Positions 54,740-64,000 are shown, counted from the stretch's first letter. The stretch is 64,000 bases of DNA from Rhizomys pruinosus (GCA_009823505.1 VZQC01010991.1:825625-889624); one strand, 5' to 3'. A program made the numbers and translations. The notes: generated by a model not told the origin, from the letters alone.

Positions 54740-55980
54740 CCAAAGCTGATTTTTATTGAAGCTTTGTGCATTTCATACAAAATTGCCAATCAAATCTAGA
54801 ACCATTCCCCCGTCTCTGCCTCCCAACCCCACCAGAGCTCATGCATTCTGCCAAACATGTTTTTCATCTTTTTCTCAGTGTCTTAAAATTTTCAATGCAG
54901 AAGTTTACTGTTTCTGGCAGACGTTCACCATTTCAGTCAGTTCGTCGACCCAGCCTTTTTTTTTTTTTTGTTCCTTCCAATTTGCATGTATGTCACACAT
55001 ACATCAAGATTTTAATTATTGTTATTTTTTCTTTATTAGGCTGAAAGATGTCATGTTTTCCTTAAGGAAGTATTTCAAGGCTCTTCCTTGGCAAGCCCAA
55101 ACAACCATCAGTCCTGACCTTGTGCTCCACACTGGGGTCTTCTCTTCCAGTAGTCACCAAATGAGGTCCAGTAAGCACCGAGTCCTCTTTTATCTTCCCT
55201 TACTGGCCTCCATGATACAGCCTAGGTACTCCAACAATGGCAGTCTATACTGTGAAGAGGCTGAAACCCCAGTAGTTGCTCAGTCCACAGTCTGGATATC
55301 TCAGCAGTCCCCATCTGGCACTGAAGGTTTGGAGAATGCTTGGAGAGTCATGAGTCTCAGTCCATATTGGAAGGTTGAAAAGCTGTGTCTCATGTCTTTG
55401 AAGGATGGCAAAAGCAGTGGCAGTGACAGGGTAGCTGCACTTGCCAGTAAGAATTGAAGACAGGCAAAACAACAGTCCTTTTATTATTTATCTTTTTATT
55501 AAGATGTCAAGTTTTAGACCTGAAGTACAATTTCTCAGGCCTTACTAATTATATATTTCTGGTTATACTTTCCTTTTGGACATTTAAGGCCACACATTTA
55601 GCCCAGATTAACCAAGGTTTTTGTTTTCTCAAGGTCAGATGGAGATCTGGTCCTCAGGGGGTCACTCAGGTTTTGAGGAGGGAGGGAGCCCCTGGCTCCT
55701 TTTGGGTTTTCATTTACCAGTTCCATCTACTCACAAAGTCAGGTCTTTTTAGACCAGGCTTCCCTTTTTGAAGCATGAGCAGACTTTCCTCTTTATAGAG
55801 ACTGGACACTGGCTGAAGTCCCATTAGTGGATCTCCAAGACCTTCATGCACAGGAAGACTAGTGACTCACATTGGCAGGACATTTGAAGAGATGCCCCCA
55901 TGCATAGTCCCCTGGGACTTGGTTGACCTCTGAGGGCAAGGAACAAAGTTATCCCTTCACTGGCCCATCATCCCCCCCCC
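54740..55980. mobile_element. Unassigned repeat-like block
   Basis: Words such as GGAAGGTTGAAAAGCTGTG, AAGGATGGCAAAAGCAGTGG and GGTAGCTGCACTTGCCAG resemble a dispersed rodent repeat I cannot place (LTR or LINE). The 233-codon open frame 54756-55457 starts at TTG and has no motif that I recognise. Confidence 0.35.
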
Positions 55981-56142
55981 ATCCATTTTTAAATTATTGT
56001 AGAAATTGATAGATGCTAGTATTTATGATTTACAGTTTAATGTTTGGAAATACATACATGTATGTTGTGTGTCACCTAACATAGTGATAGTTTTTTGGGG
56101 GGGATGCAGAAAGTTTACATGTATTCCCTTAGCTGATGTACA

Positions 56143-56396
56143 GAGGCTGGAGAGATGGCTCAGCGGTTAACAGCACCAACTGCTCTTGCAGAGAACCCGG
56201 GTTCAATTCCCAGCAACCACATGGTGACTAAGAACCATCTTTAAGCCAGGTGTGGTGGTGCACGCCTTTAATCCTAGCACTTGGGAGGCAGAAGCAGGCG
56301 GATCTCTGTTGAGTTCAAGGCTAGCCTGGTCTATAGAGTGAGTTCCAGGCCAAACTGGGGCTATAGGGAGAACCTTTCTCAAAAAAAAAAAAAAAG
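56143..56396 (+). mobile_element. Chimeric B2-B1 dimeric SINE, copy 5
   Basis: B2-related head 56143-56244 ending CTAAGAACCATCTTTAA, B1 from 56245 (GCCAGGTGTGGTGG) to a poly(A) tail. No clear flanking repeat. Confidence 0.88.
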
Positions 56397-56549
56397 TTCT
56401 ACCATGATGTTCATGATGTTGAACCATGTTTGTTGCACAACAAATCTTCTGAACTTCCTCCTAACTGAAACTTCGTGTTCTTTGATTTCCACCTTTCCAG
56501 CCACTGCTTACCCTACAGCCACTCCCACTGTTAACTATTGTTAGCCACC

Positions 56550-56692
56550 CCCCCCCTTTTTTTTTTTTAAAGACAGGCTTTCCCTGTATCCCTGGCTGGC
56601 CAAGAACTTGCTATATTGACCAGGCTCGCATTGATTTTACAGAGATCCACTTGCCTCTACCTCCAAGTGCTGTCACTAAAAATGTTAGCTAC
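56550..56692 (-). mobile_element. Old B1-like SINE
   Basis: AAAGACAGGCTTTCCCTG, ATTGACCAGGCTCGC, diverged end. Confidence 0.7.
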
Positions 56693-56759
56693 CTTGAATA
56701 ATACACATATACAGATAAAAGAATTAATAAAATATAAAATAAGAACACATTTAATTATT

Positions 56760-56872
56760 TTGAGATAGTGATCTTGCTATTGTAGTGTATTGAATTAGGC
56801 TGGCTTCAAATTGCAATCCTCCTGCCTCTGCTTTCCTAGTAGCCTGCTCTACAGGCTGTTATTCCTGACAAC
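56760..56872 (-). mobile_element. Old B1-like SINE fragment
   Basis: TTTTGAGATAGTGATCTTGC, GGCTGGCTTCAAATTGC. Confidence 0.55.
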
Positions 56873-57128
56873 TTTCTTTTTTTTTTTAAATTTTTTTTTT
56901 TATTATTTATTTTTGTATGTGTATGAATGTATTGTTTGCATGCAGGTCTGTGCACCCGTGTCGTGCAATGCCGCGGAGGTCAGAAGAGGGTCTCAGATTC
57001 CCCTGGAACTGGAGTTCTCCTGGAATTGGAGTTACAGACGGTTCTTAGCCGCCATGTGGGTGCTGGGGATCGAACCCGGGTCCTCTGCAAGAGCGTCGGT
57101 GCTCTTAACCGCTAGGCTATCTCTCCGG
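56873..57128 (-). mobile_element. B2-related SINE, long form, 'ATAGCC' subtype, cut at an N
   Basis: Reverse copy with GAGCGTCGGTGCTC and CTAGGCTATCTCTCC; the last bases are lost at the N (57129). Confidence 0.95.
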
Positions 57129-57129
57129 N
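57129..57129. other. Assembly N
   Basis: Single N at the 5' edge of the reverse B2; no flanking repeat can be checked. Confidence 0.95.
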
Positions 57130-57440
57130 GTTACATTTACCTGCCAAATACCTCTTAACAATCTATAACAAAATAAAAATGGAAATTTTCAAAGCATTTT
57201 TCAAAGCAGAAGAATTTAATGCAATGCTCTTCTTGATGGGAAATCTTTTAGAATATTATCTATCAAAATTTCAAATGCGGAGTCCAAACCATCAGCATTT
57301 TCCAAAAGTGAGATTAAGTGGCCAGATTTTTAAAATGTGTACTTTGTCTTGTTCTAGGCATTCATGTGGAAAGCATTTACTGTATTCTAAGAGACCTACT
57401 AAGTGCCTAGTACTCATGAATTCTTAGATTTCCCTTTTTA
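57130..57440. other. Unique intronic segment
   Basis: AT-rich; nothing recognised. Confidence 0.45.
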
Positions 57441-57608
57441 GGTTTTATTTTTTTATTTATTATTTTTTTGGTATTTTCCAGACAGGGTTTCCCTGTAGCC
57501 CCAGCTGTCCTGGAACTTGCTCTGTAGACCAGGCTGGCCTTGAACTCACAAAGATCCGCCTGCCTCTGCCTCCCGAGTGCTAGGATTAAAGGCGCCACCA
57601 TGCCCGGC
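57441..57608 (-). mobile_element. B1 SINE
   Basis: Reverse B1, CGAGTGCTAGGATTAAAGGC, ending GCCACCATGCCCGGCC with a short loss of GTGC. Confidence 0.94.
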
Positions 57609-58319
57609 CAGTTTACTTAATTCTTAGCACTCCATAATGTAGAATGTGGGCTTACTAAAGGAGAATAGAGAGTTAGCTGATCTCTGTTGTCAGAACTCTG
57701 GAAGGGCATAGCTCTCACCTCACAGTGTCTGAGTATTTGATCTTCATAAAAGTCTACAATCTGTTAGGGTCATTGACCTGGTTTAATTAATTAATTCAGT
57801 AGCACTCATATTTGGCTCTAAAGACTATTGAACATGATAGGATCCTAAGATAGGTGTGTTTCCTCTTCAAAGGTTAGGTCTTTGAACCTGTGGGCATAGC
57901 TTGTGCTCTTTGATTTTCTTAGGATTCTATAGTCTCCCTGGGCACTTAAAATGGTCTTTTGTATGCTACTTGCTAGTTCTCATATTCGTTGTAGTTTTGA
58001 TATCTCATGAAGGTTTTCTGTGAAAGATCTAGATTAAGATGGTGGATGGATTCCTCTGCTCATTCTAGAAAATGCTGGATGGTTTGGAAACCTGAGATTT
58101 CTAATGTGATATAGTGGTTATATTTGCCATCACCAATCTAGATTTCATAATATGGGCCAAATTTTAACCCCAAAGGATGTAAGTGGCAAGGAGTTTGAAG
58201 CTGTGATATTGTAGGCACTCAGTCATCCTGGCGAAGGCACTAGCTGTCCTGATACCAACAAAGATTTTGGGATGGTAAGTTTTCTGTATTTAAATTACAT
58301 TACCGAGGGGAGAATAAAT
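57609..58319. other. Unique intronic segment
   Basis: No SINE or exon recognised. Confidence 0.5.
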
Positions 58320-58333
58320 GGCCATAGAAAGAT

Positions 58334-58346
58334 CCAAGATGGCGGC
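58334..58346 (+). promoter_or_regulatory. YY1-like motif in the L1 5' UTR
   Basis: CCAAGATGGCGGC fits the YY1 core (AAGATGGCGGC), placed at the L1 5' end as in human L1. A second CCAAGATGGCC occurs near 58592. Confidence 0.6.
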
Positions 58347-59017
58347 TCCCAGGAAGGCAGTGGAGGCTGCCTGAAAGTGTCTGGAGACAACAGACGTGGC
58401 CTGCAGGCCTTGGGAAATGGCGGAGGTGACCAACAGGAGGTGGGGGCTGCAGCTTGGCTTGTAGGCTGCAGGAGGCAGGTAGCACTTGCATAATACATAG
58501 GTAACACCTGACACCCTTGGTTGGCCTCTGCTCTGCTTAGCAGTGAGAGTTCCCAGCTGCATGCAGTGGTGGTCTTACTATGTTGTAGTCCAAGATGGCC
58601 TGTCCACCAGCTGGGGAGCATCTGGGGCCCCTCCCTCAGCTCCAGGCTAGACTTCCCTGCCCCTGTACCCAGATCCAGATGGTTTCAAGCCTGCCTAATT
58701 GTTGCCTGTCTCTGGCTTGTGGAGCTCCTGACTGGCTGGGCAGGGGGTGGCTGGTCTCTCCAGTACAAAGTCAGAAGTAAGAACTTGAAACCTAGACCAA
58801 CCACCCTTGCATATCAAATAAGAAGACAACTGAGACACCTGAAGAATACAAGCAAAGCCAGTCTTCCATTCAACAAAGAAACACATGAGCTTCATACTAG
58901 AATCACAAACAACAAAAAATATTTAAATGCTAAAATCACAAAGAAAAAAATAATAACATGAACAATCCAAATAATAACCCTCTGTCAAATACCACCCACC
59001 AGTTCTGTAGAAGACTC

Positions 59018-59083
59018 TTATAGCTGGGGCTACAGGGAGACCCTGTCTCAAAAAGACAAAAAAGAAAAAGGAAAAGAAAAAAG
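59018..59083 (+). mobile_element. B1 SINE, 5'-truncated
   Basis: Only TAGCTGGGGCTACAGGGAG to the A-rich tail; flanks agactcttata / agactcctata. Confidence 0.93.
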
Positions 59084-59156
59084 ACTCCTATAATGAGGAG
59101 TCTACTTGTAACTCAGGACACATAAACCCGACTTAACGAATTCAAAGAATTTTCTG

Positions 59157-59315
59157 AGCCGGGTGTGGTGGTGCACGCCTTTAATCCTAGTACTTGGGAG
59201 GCAGAGGCAGGCCGATCTTTGTGAGTTCAAAAGCCAGCCTGGTCTACAGAGTGAGTTCCAGGACAGCTGGGGCTACAGGGAGACCCTGTCTCAAAAAGAC
59301 CAAAAAGAAAAAAAA
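59157..59315 (+). mobile_element. B1 SINE
   Basis: Forward B1 in the L1; flanks aattttctg. Confidence 0.95.
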
Positions 59316-59325
59316 AAAATTTTCT

Positions 59326-59471
59326 GGGCGTGATGGTGCACTCCTTTAATCCCAGTACTTGAAAGGCAGAGGTAGGCAGATCTCTGTGAGTTGGTCTACA
59401 TAGCAAACTCCAGGCCAGCTGGGACTAAAGGGAAACCCTGTCTCAAAGACACCCCCTCAAAAAAAAAAAAG
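59326..59471 (+). mobile_element. B1 SINE
   Basis: Forward B1 of the GGGACTAAAGGGAAACC subtype, right after the previous one. Confidence 0.93.
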
Positions 59472-60039
59472 AATTTAAAGAACACACATACAAGCAAATG
59501 AAAGAAGATAATGATAAAGTACGGAATAAATTCAGAGAAAATATAGAAACACTGAAGAAGACTCAGGCTGAAATGAAAAAGGAAGTAGAACTCTCAACAA
59601 GTCATTTGGGAAGGATGAGAGAAAGCATCAGTAATGGAATGGATGAGGTGGAAAGTAGAATATCAAGACTGGAAAATATAACAGTAATGACCAGATCTTC
59701 AACAGGATTGTGGAGAAAATGTTCCCAAATTAAAGATAGATAAACATATACAAATAAAAGAAGCCCAGCTTTTTTTTTTCTTAATATTCCTAGTTTTAAG
59801 ACTGTGGATGCCAACCCAGAATACTTTATCCAGTAAAAATGTCTATTATAGTTGAAGGAGAATGGAAAATCTTTCATGACATAAATTGGCTGAAAGAATT
59901 CTTGTCCTGAAAGCCATCCCTTTGGAGAATACTTGAAGCAATACAAAGGGAGGAAGGAAGGGAGGAAGGGAGGAAGGATGGGCCATACCCAAACAGCAGC
60001 ATAAAGTACTTAATGAAGGTACTAGTGTGGAAATACAAA

Positions 60040-60790
60040 CATAGAACAAGAATGCACCAGAAACCAAAATTATGGGAAACAATATCAGTTTTTCAATAAT
60101 AACTTTAGATATTAATGGAATGAATTCTCTAATCAAGAGGCATAGACTAGTAGAATGGATTAAGATACAAAACCCATCTCACCCTCAAGGATAGGCACTG
60201 TCTAAAGGTGAAAGGATGGAGAAAATATTCCAAGCAAACATAACTAAGCAACAAGGAAGAGTTGCTATTCAGATAAAATAGACTTCAAACTAAAACTAAT
60301 CAGAAGAGATGGAGAGGGTCACTTCATTCCTATCAAAGGAGCAATTAACCAAGAAGATACCACAATCATGAATTTATACATAGCAAACCCTGGGGCACTG
60401 ATCTTCATAAATAAAATTCTGTAGGATTTTAGGCACAGCTTAACTCTAGCACACTAGTAGTATGGGGTTTCAGTGTCCCCATTAGACAGGTCAGCACCAC
60501 AAAGAATAAACAGACTACTGAATTGAACAATATGATATTCCAAATGGACCTAACAGACATCTACTGAGTATTTCACTCAAACACCAAAGAATATACTTTC
60601 TATTCAGCAGTCCATGGAACTGTCTCCAAAATTGACCACATACTGGGCACAGAACAGTCTTCAAAAATAGAAAAAGAAAATGAAATAATTCTATGTATTC
60701 TATCAGACCACAGTGCAATAAAGCTTAATATCAACACCAGAAGAGGCTGTAATAAGTACGGGAACTCATGGAGATTAAACAACACACTCT
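60040..60790 (+). pseudogene. L1 ORF2 remnant: endonuclease region
   Basis: Six-frame reading by eye gives INGMNSLIKRHRLVEWIK, IPIKGAINQEDTTIMNLYIA and, further on, HGTVSKIDHILGTEQSSKIE and LSDHSAIKLNINTRRG followed by WRLNNT, in L1 endonuclease order. Several stops and shifts. A (GGAA)n tract at 59947-59982 precedes it. Confidence 0.82.
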
Positions 60791-61048
60791 GGGCTGGAGA
60801 GATGGCCTAGCGGTTAAGAGTGCCGACCGCTCTTGCAGAGGACCCGGGTTCGATCCCCAGCACCCACATGGCAGCCGAGAACCATCTGAGACTCCAGTTC
60901 CAGGGGAATCCGAGACCCTCTTCTGACCTCCGCGGCATTGCACGACACGGGTGCACAGACGTGCATGCAGACAGTACCTCTTCTTACCTCCAAGGAATTA
61001 CACGACATGGGTGCACCAACCTACACGCAGACAGTACACTCATACACA

Positions 61049-61050
<2 letters not shown>
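60791..61050 (+). mobile_element. B2-related SINE with a second, diverged tail
   Basis: A young short-form copy to CAGACAGTAC (60978), then a second older tail (CTCTTCTTACCTCCAAGG to CACTCATACACATAAAA). Confidence 0.93.
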
Positions 61051-61054
<4 letters not shown>

Positions 61055-61089
<35 letters not shown>

Positions 61090-61092
61090 TTT
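61055..61092 (+). repeat. (TA)n then T-run
   Basis: Simple repeat following the B2 tail. Confidence 0.9.
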
Positions 61093-61816
61093 TCTGCTAA
61101 ATTTGTAAACCTAAAAGAAATGATGAATATCTGAAATCATGGGACTCATCAAAGCTTAGCTAAGAAGAAAGCAACAGTTTAAAGAGACTTATAACATATG
61201 AGGAAATTGAAGCAGTAATACAAAATTTTTCAATTAAAAAAATTCCAGACCCAGATGGATTTACAGCAGAATTCTATCAGACATTAAAGAGGACCTATGA
61301 TCAATATTAAGTTATTCAAGAGGATAAAAGCAGAGGGAAATCTCCCAAATTCCTTCTGTGAAGCCAGCATCACTCTAATACCCAAACCAAGCAAAGATGC
61401 AACCAAAAAAGAAAACTATGAACCCATATCCTTAATGAATATAGATGCAAAAATCCTCAACAAAATTCTTGCAAATTGCATACAGGTACACATAAATGTC
61501 ATCCACCATAATTAAATTGGTTTTATTCCAGAGATGCAGGGATGGTTCAACATACATAAATCAAGAAATGTCATAAATTATGTAAATGGACTCAAAGATA
61601 AAAATCTCAATTGATGCAAAAAAGGCCTTTGATAAAATACAACATGCCTTTATGTTTAACATCCTAAAAGGAATTGGACTGGAGGGAACATTCCTCAACA
61701 TTATTAAAGCTATATACAACCCACAGCCAACATTATCCTAAATGAAGAAAAATTAGAAGCATTCCCCTTAAAGTCAGGAACCTTTCAATATAGTACTTGA
61801 AACTCTTGCTAGAGCA
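61093..61816 (+). pseudogene. L1 ORF2 remnant: reverse transcriptase region
   Basis: Encodes [36 protein letters not shown] and [20 protein letters not shown], then [18 protein letters not shown] and FPLKSGTFQ in shifted frames, in the RT order. The catalytic box region is degenerate. It reads up to VLETLARA, where the composite insertion interrupts it. Confidence 0.88.
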
Positions 61817-62030
61817 GATCAGAAAGCAAAAGACTTACCTCCAGGATGATCAGAGAGTAAAGGACCCATCTCCAGGATGGATCAGAGAGCAAAAGACCCG
61901 ACTCCAGGACAGATCAGAGAGTAAAGGACCTGCCTCCTGGATAGATCAGAGAGCAAAGAACCCGTCTCCAGGAAGGATGGATCAGAGAGTAAAGGACCCG
62001 CCTCCAGGATGGATCAGGGAGAGAAAAAAA
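61817..62030 (+). repeat. 32-bp minisatellite, about 6.5 units
   Basis: Unit: ATCAGAGAGTAAAGGACCCG plus TCTCCAGGATGG, with units alternating GAGTAAAGG and GAGCAAAAG. One unit carries an extra GGAT. Confidence 0.93.
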
Positions 62031-62049
62031 GGAACCAGAATCAAGAGAA

Positions 62050-62078
62050 TGAATATATATCTATATCTCTATATATAT

Positions 62079-62127
<49 letters not shown>

Positions 62128-62128
62128 T
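62050..62128 (+). repeat. (TATC)/(GATA)n and (GA)n simple repeats
   Basis: TATATCTATATC, then ATAG units and GAGAGA. Confidence 0.93.
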
Positions 62129-62130
62129 TC

Positions 62131-62364
62131 TTTTAAAATATTTAATTATTTATTATTATTTTTTATGTGTATGAGTGTACTGTCTACATGTAGGTTGATC
62201 CACCTGTGTCGTGCAATGCTGCAGAGGTCAGAAGAGGGTGTTGGATTCCCCTGGAACTGGAGTCAAAGACGGTTCTTAGCTGCCATGTGGGTGCTTCAAA
62301 TCAAACCCGGGTCCTCTGCAAGAGCAGTTGGTACTCTTAACCTCTGAGGCATCTCTTCAGCCCC
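62131..62364 (-). mobile_element. B2-related SINE, short form
   Basis: Reverse copy inside the composite; CATCTCTTCAGCCCC end. Confidence 0.93.
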
Positions 62365-62418
62365 TACTTATTATTTTTATTTTTATGTGTATGAGTGTAT
62401 TGTCTGCATGTGTATCCT
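62365..62418 (-). mobile_element. B2-related tail fragment
   Basis: TTATGTGTATGAGTGTATTG then breaks off. Confidence 0.75.
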
Positions 62419-62489
62419 GTTAGGTCTCGGCTTCCCAGAATCCCAAGGGACACAGGTGCCCACTTCCTCCAGAAGCTGTCAATCTTCTA

Positions 62490-62740
62490 TATATAGATGT
62501 AGAATCTATATATAGATATAGAGATAGAGATATATATAGATATATGTCTGTGTGCTGCTTGGTTACCTCTGGAGAGATCTCATTGTGGGAGTCCTCTATG
62601 GGACTGATAGTGTTTGGTGGGGATTTCTTATTTGCCTTTCCCATGTTGTTGATTTTTCTTTGTGCTTTTGTCATGTAGATTTAATTCCTTTTGTTTGTGA
62701 TATGACGTTAAATTCAAGTCTTTCTTCTTGCGAAAAAAAT
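62490..62740 (-). mobile_element. L1 5' UTR end and ORF1 N-terminus, antisense
   Basis: The minus strand has ATG at 62674 encoding MTKAQRKINNMGKANKKSPP and an ISPIEDSHNEISPEVTK stretch, then AT repeats. It aligns by eye with the ORF1 start of the host L1 (MLKSQRKK, GAAGACTC...AATGAGGAG), including the CACAAACA...TTTAAA-like bases before the ATG. Confidence 0.65.
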
Positions 62741-62769
62741 AATAAAAATAAATAAACTTAAAAAAAAAA

Positions 62770-63270
62770 AACTCTTGCTAGAGCAAGAAGACCAAAGAAG
62801 GAAATTAAAGGAAGTACTAATTGGAAAAGAGGTCAAACTATCCCATTTTGCAGAGGACATATTATACCTAAGGGAAGCCAAAATCCCACCAGAAAACTCC
62901 TAGAAATGATTAACAGTTTCAATAAAGTGGCAGGTTACAAACTAATCTACAAATATCAGTCTTAGCAAGCAATTAGAGAAAGAAATGCATGGAAACTCTT
63001 CAATAATAGCCTCCAAAACAAAAAAAGAAATCTTGCAGTAAACCTGACAGAAGACATTAAGGATCTCTACAATGAAAAATTTAAATCTTTGAAGAAGATT
63101 GAGGAAGACACCAGAAGATGGAAGGACCTCCCATGTTCAGGATTGGAAGAACTAAAGACCCAAACATGAGTGCATGCCATTTCAGCCACCTTATATTTGA
63201 CAAAAGAGCCAAAAACACTCAATGGAGGAAAGGTAGCATCTTTAGCAAATGGTGTTGGCAAAACTGGATC
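62770..63270 (+). pseudogene. L1 ORF2 remnant after the insertion
   Basis: RRPKKEIKG, then KLLEMINSFNKVAGYKLIYK, NLAVNLTEDIKDLYNEKFKS and LKKIEEDTRRWKDLP in shifting frames, then LIFDKRAKNTQWRKGSIFSK; the post-RT part of ORF2. Confidence 0.9.
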
Positions 63271-63455
63271 ACACTTTTTTTTTTTTTTTTTTTTTTTTAA
63301 TTGTGCTGTCTGCATGTAGGTTGTTGCACCCATGTGTGCAATGCCCTCAGAGTCAGAAGAGGTGGATTCCCTTGGAACTGAGTCAAAGACACTCAGCCGC
63401 CATGTGTGGTGCTGGGGAATTGAACCCACGTCCTCGAGGAGCACTATGTCGGCAC
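63271..63455 (-). mobile_element. B2-related SINE, short form, degraded
   Basis: Reverse copy with many small deletions (GAAGAGGTGGATTCCC, GTCCTCGAGGAGC); head end missing. Confidence 0.85.
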
Positions 63456-63456
63456 T

Positions 63457-63635
63457 TTTTTTTTTTTTTTTTTATAATTTTATTTATTTTTGTATGTGTG
63501 TGAATGTACTGTCTGCACGTAGGTTTGTGCACCCGTGTCGTGCAATGCCGCGGAGGGACACGGGTGCACAGACCTGCATGCAGACAGTACATTCATACAC
63601 ATACAGAAATAAATTTAAAAAATTAAAAAAAAAAG
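63457..63635. mobile_element. Foldback of two B2-related tails
   Basis: A reverse tail (63475-63555, to ATGCCGCGGAGG) meets a forward tail (GACACGGGTGCACAGACC to poly(A) at 63633) head-on, forming arms of about 60 bp with only about 15 bp between. Confidence 0.92.
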
Positions 63636-63834
63636 CTTCTGTACAACAAAAGAAAGTGAAGAGAAAACCCACAGAGTGGGAGGAAATCTTCACCAATGAC
63701 ACATCTGACAGAGCTTTAACATACAGAGTATATAAATTACTCAAAGAACCAAGAGAACAAATTACCCAATTAAAAGATGGCCTAAAGATCTGAAGAGTAA
63801 AGATGGGTAAGAAACATCTTTAAAAGTGTTCAGG
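63636..63834 (+). pseudogene. L1 ORF2 remnant: C-terminal region
   Basis: Encodes [20 protein letters not shown] and LTYRVYKLLKEP, the region also seen at 45050-45150 on the other strand. Confidence 0.9.
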
Positions 63835-64000
63835 GGCTGGAGAGATGGCTCAGCAGTTAAAAGCACCGAGTGGTCGGGCTGGAGAGATGGCCTAGCAGTT
63901 AAGAGTGCTGACCACTCTTACAGAGGACCCGGGTTTGATCCCCAGCACCCACATGGCAGCCGAGAACTGTCCGAAACTCCAATTCCAGGAGAACTCCAGT
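63835..64000 (+). mobile_element. Nested B2-related SINEs, running off the window
   Basis: An older B2 head (63835-63876, to CACCGAGTGGTC) is followed at 63879 by a young long-form B2 head with intact A and B boxes, cut by the window end. Confidence 0.93.

Larger units (their letters stand above)
58927..59745 (+). pseudogene. L1 ORF1 remnant, split by three B1s
   Basis: ORF1p is the RNA-binding trimeric coiled-coil chaperone of L1. The start at about 58928 reads MLKSQRKK, followed by frameshifted Asn/Pro-rich sequence. The B1s at 59018, 59157 and 59326 interrupt it. From 59480 it encodes an alpha-helical, heptad-like stretch, MKEDNDKVRNKFRENIETLK KTQ-type followed by MDEVESRISRLENI, typical of the ORF1p coiled coil. 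The RRM and C-terminal domain are not recognisable. Similarity to the antisense segment at 62490-62740 supports the start. Confidence 0.75.
61817..62769 (+). mobile_element. Composite retroposed insertion (SVA-like layout) in L1 ORF2
   Basis: Bounded by the 16-bp repeat aactcttgctagagca at 61801-61816 and 62770-62785. Removing it restores L1 ORF2 (VLETLARA followed by RRPKKEIKG). In order: 32-bp tandem array, AT/GATA/GA simple repeats, a reverse B2, a reverse B2 tail piece, an unassigned 70-bp segment (62419-62488), an antisense L1 ORF1 start, AATAAA-type signals and an A-run. Confidence 0.8.
58320..63834 (+). mobile_element. Near full-length dead L1, multiply interrupted
   Basis: A + strand L1 with a GC-rich 5' UTR-like region (58320-58920), an ORF1 region (58927-59745) and ORF2 pieces (about 60040-60790, 61083-61816, 62770-63270, 63636-63834). 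All frames carry stops and frameshifts. It has been hit by at least three B1s, three B2s, the composite insertion at 61817 and others, so it is one of the older elements here. The 3' UTR is not seen before the B2s at 63835. Confidence 0.88.

Noticed and set aside
54756..55457. 233-codon open frame
   Set aside because: Begins with TTG, has no recognised motif or splice context, and lies in repeat-like sequence; chance or repeat-derived.
58521..58961. 146-codon open frame at the L1 5' end
   Set aside because: Spans L1 5' UTR and the shifted ORF1 start; no known domain and non-L1-like order.

Overview
This window looks like nuclear DNA from a muroid-type rodent and appears to lie almost wholly inside the RERE (atrophin-2) gene, read on the + strand. 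The organism call rests on dozens of B1 (7SL-derived) and B2-related (tRNA-derived) SINEs, B3/B4/ID-like elements and rodent-like L1 pieces. The young B2 consensus, with TGGCCTAGCGG and GGTTCGATCC boxes and a tail ending in a CATACACATACAGAAATAAA-type run, does not match the mouse, rat or hamster B2 consensus as I remember them, so I do not name a genus.

The only host exon I can support is the first coding exon of RERE at 50929-51396. It has a polypyrimidine tract and AG acceptor, an in-frame upstream stop, ATG at 51072, 108 codons, and a phase-1 GT donor at 51397. Positions 1-50928 would be the upstream (5' UTR) intron and 51397-64000 the start of the next intron.

Layout. 1-13.6 kb: dense SINEs, including a three-layer nest at 9.35-10.1 kb and an Rpl29 retropseudogene carrying a piece of L1 ORF2 (11.07-11.69 kb). 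13.6-15.95 kb: a long SINE-free block. 16-24 kb: more SINEs, a 55-bp tandem array (20.1 kb) and LINE-like sequence (21.8-22.7 kb). 24.6-35.3 kb: two large direct duplications, each abutting a single N, probably haplotypic or assembly duplications; one copy of the first holds a B1 insertion that the other lacks. 36-44.6 kb: SINEs over an older repeat background. 44.6-46.75 kb: a third duplication and a SINE/L1 junction around another N. 47-50.9 kb: B1-rich intron up to the exon. 51.4-58.3 kb: SINEs, a Pex13 retropseudogene cut at an N, and an unassigned repeat. 58.3-63.83 kb: a dead + strand L1 with 5' UTR, ORF1 and ORF2, broken by many insertions.

The most unusual elements are (1) a recurrent chimeric SINE, a B2 head joined at one fixed point to a full B1 (five copies on both strands, two with candidate target-site duplications around the whole dimer), and (2) a roughly 950-bp composite insertion in L1 ORF2 (61817-62769) with a 16-bp target-site duplication, a 32-bp tandem array at its 5' end, antisense SINE and antisense L1 ORF1 parts, and a poly(A) end. 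This architecture recalls primate SVA elements.

SINE boundaries are by eye and are good to about 5-15 bp. All family calls are from memory of consensus features, not from a search.
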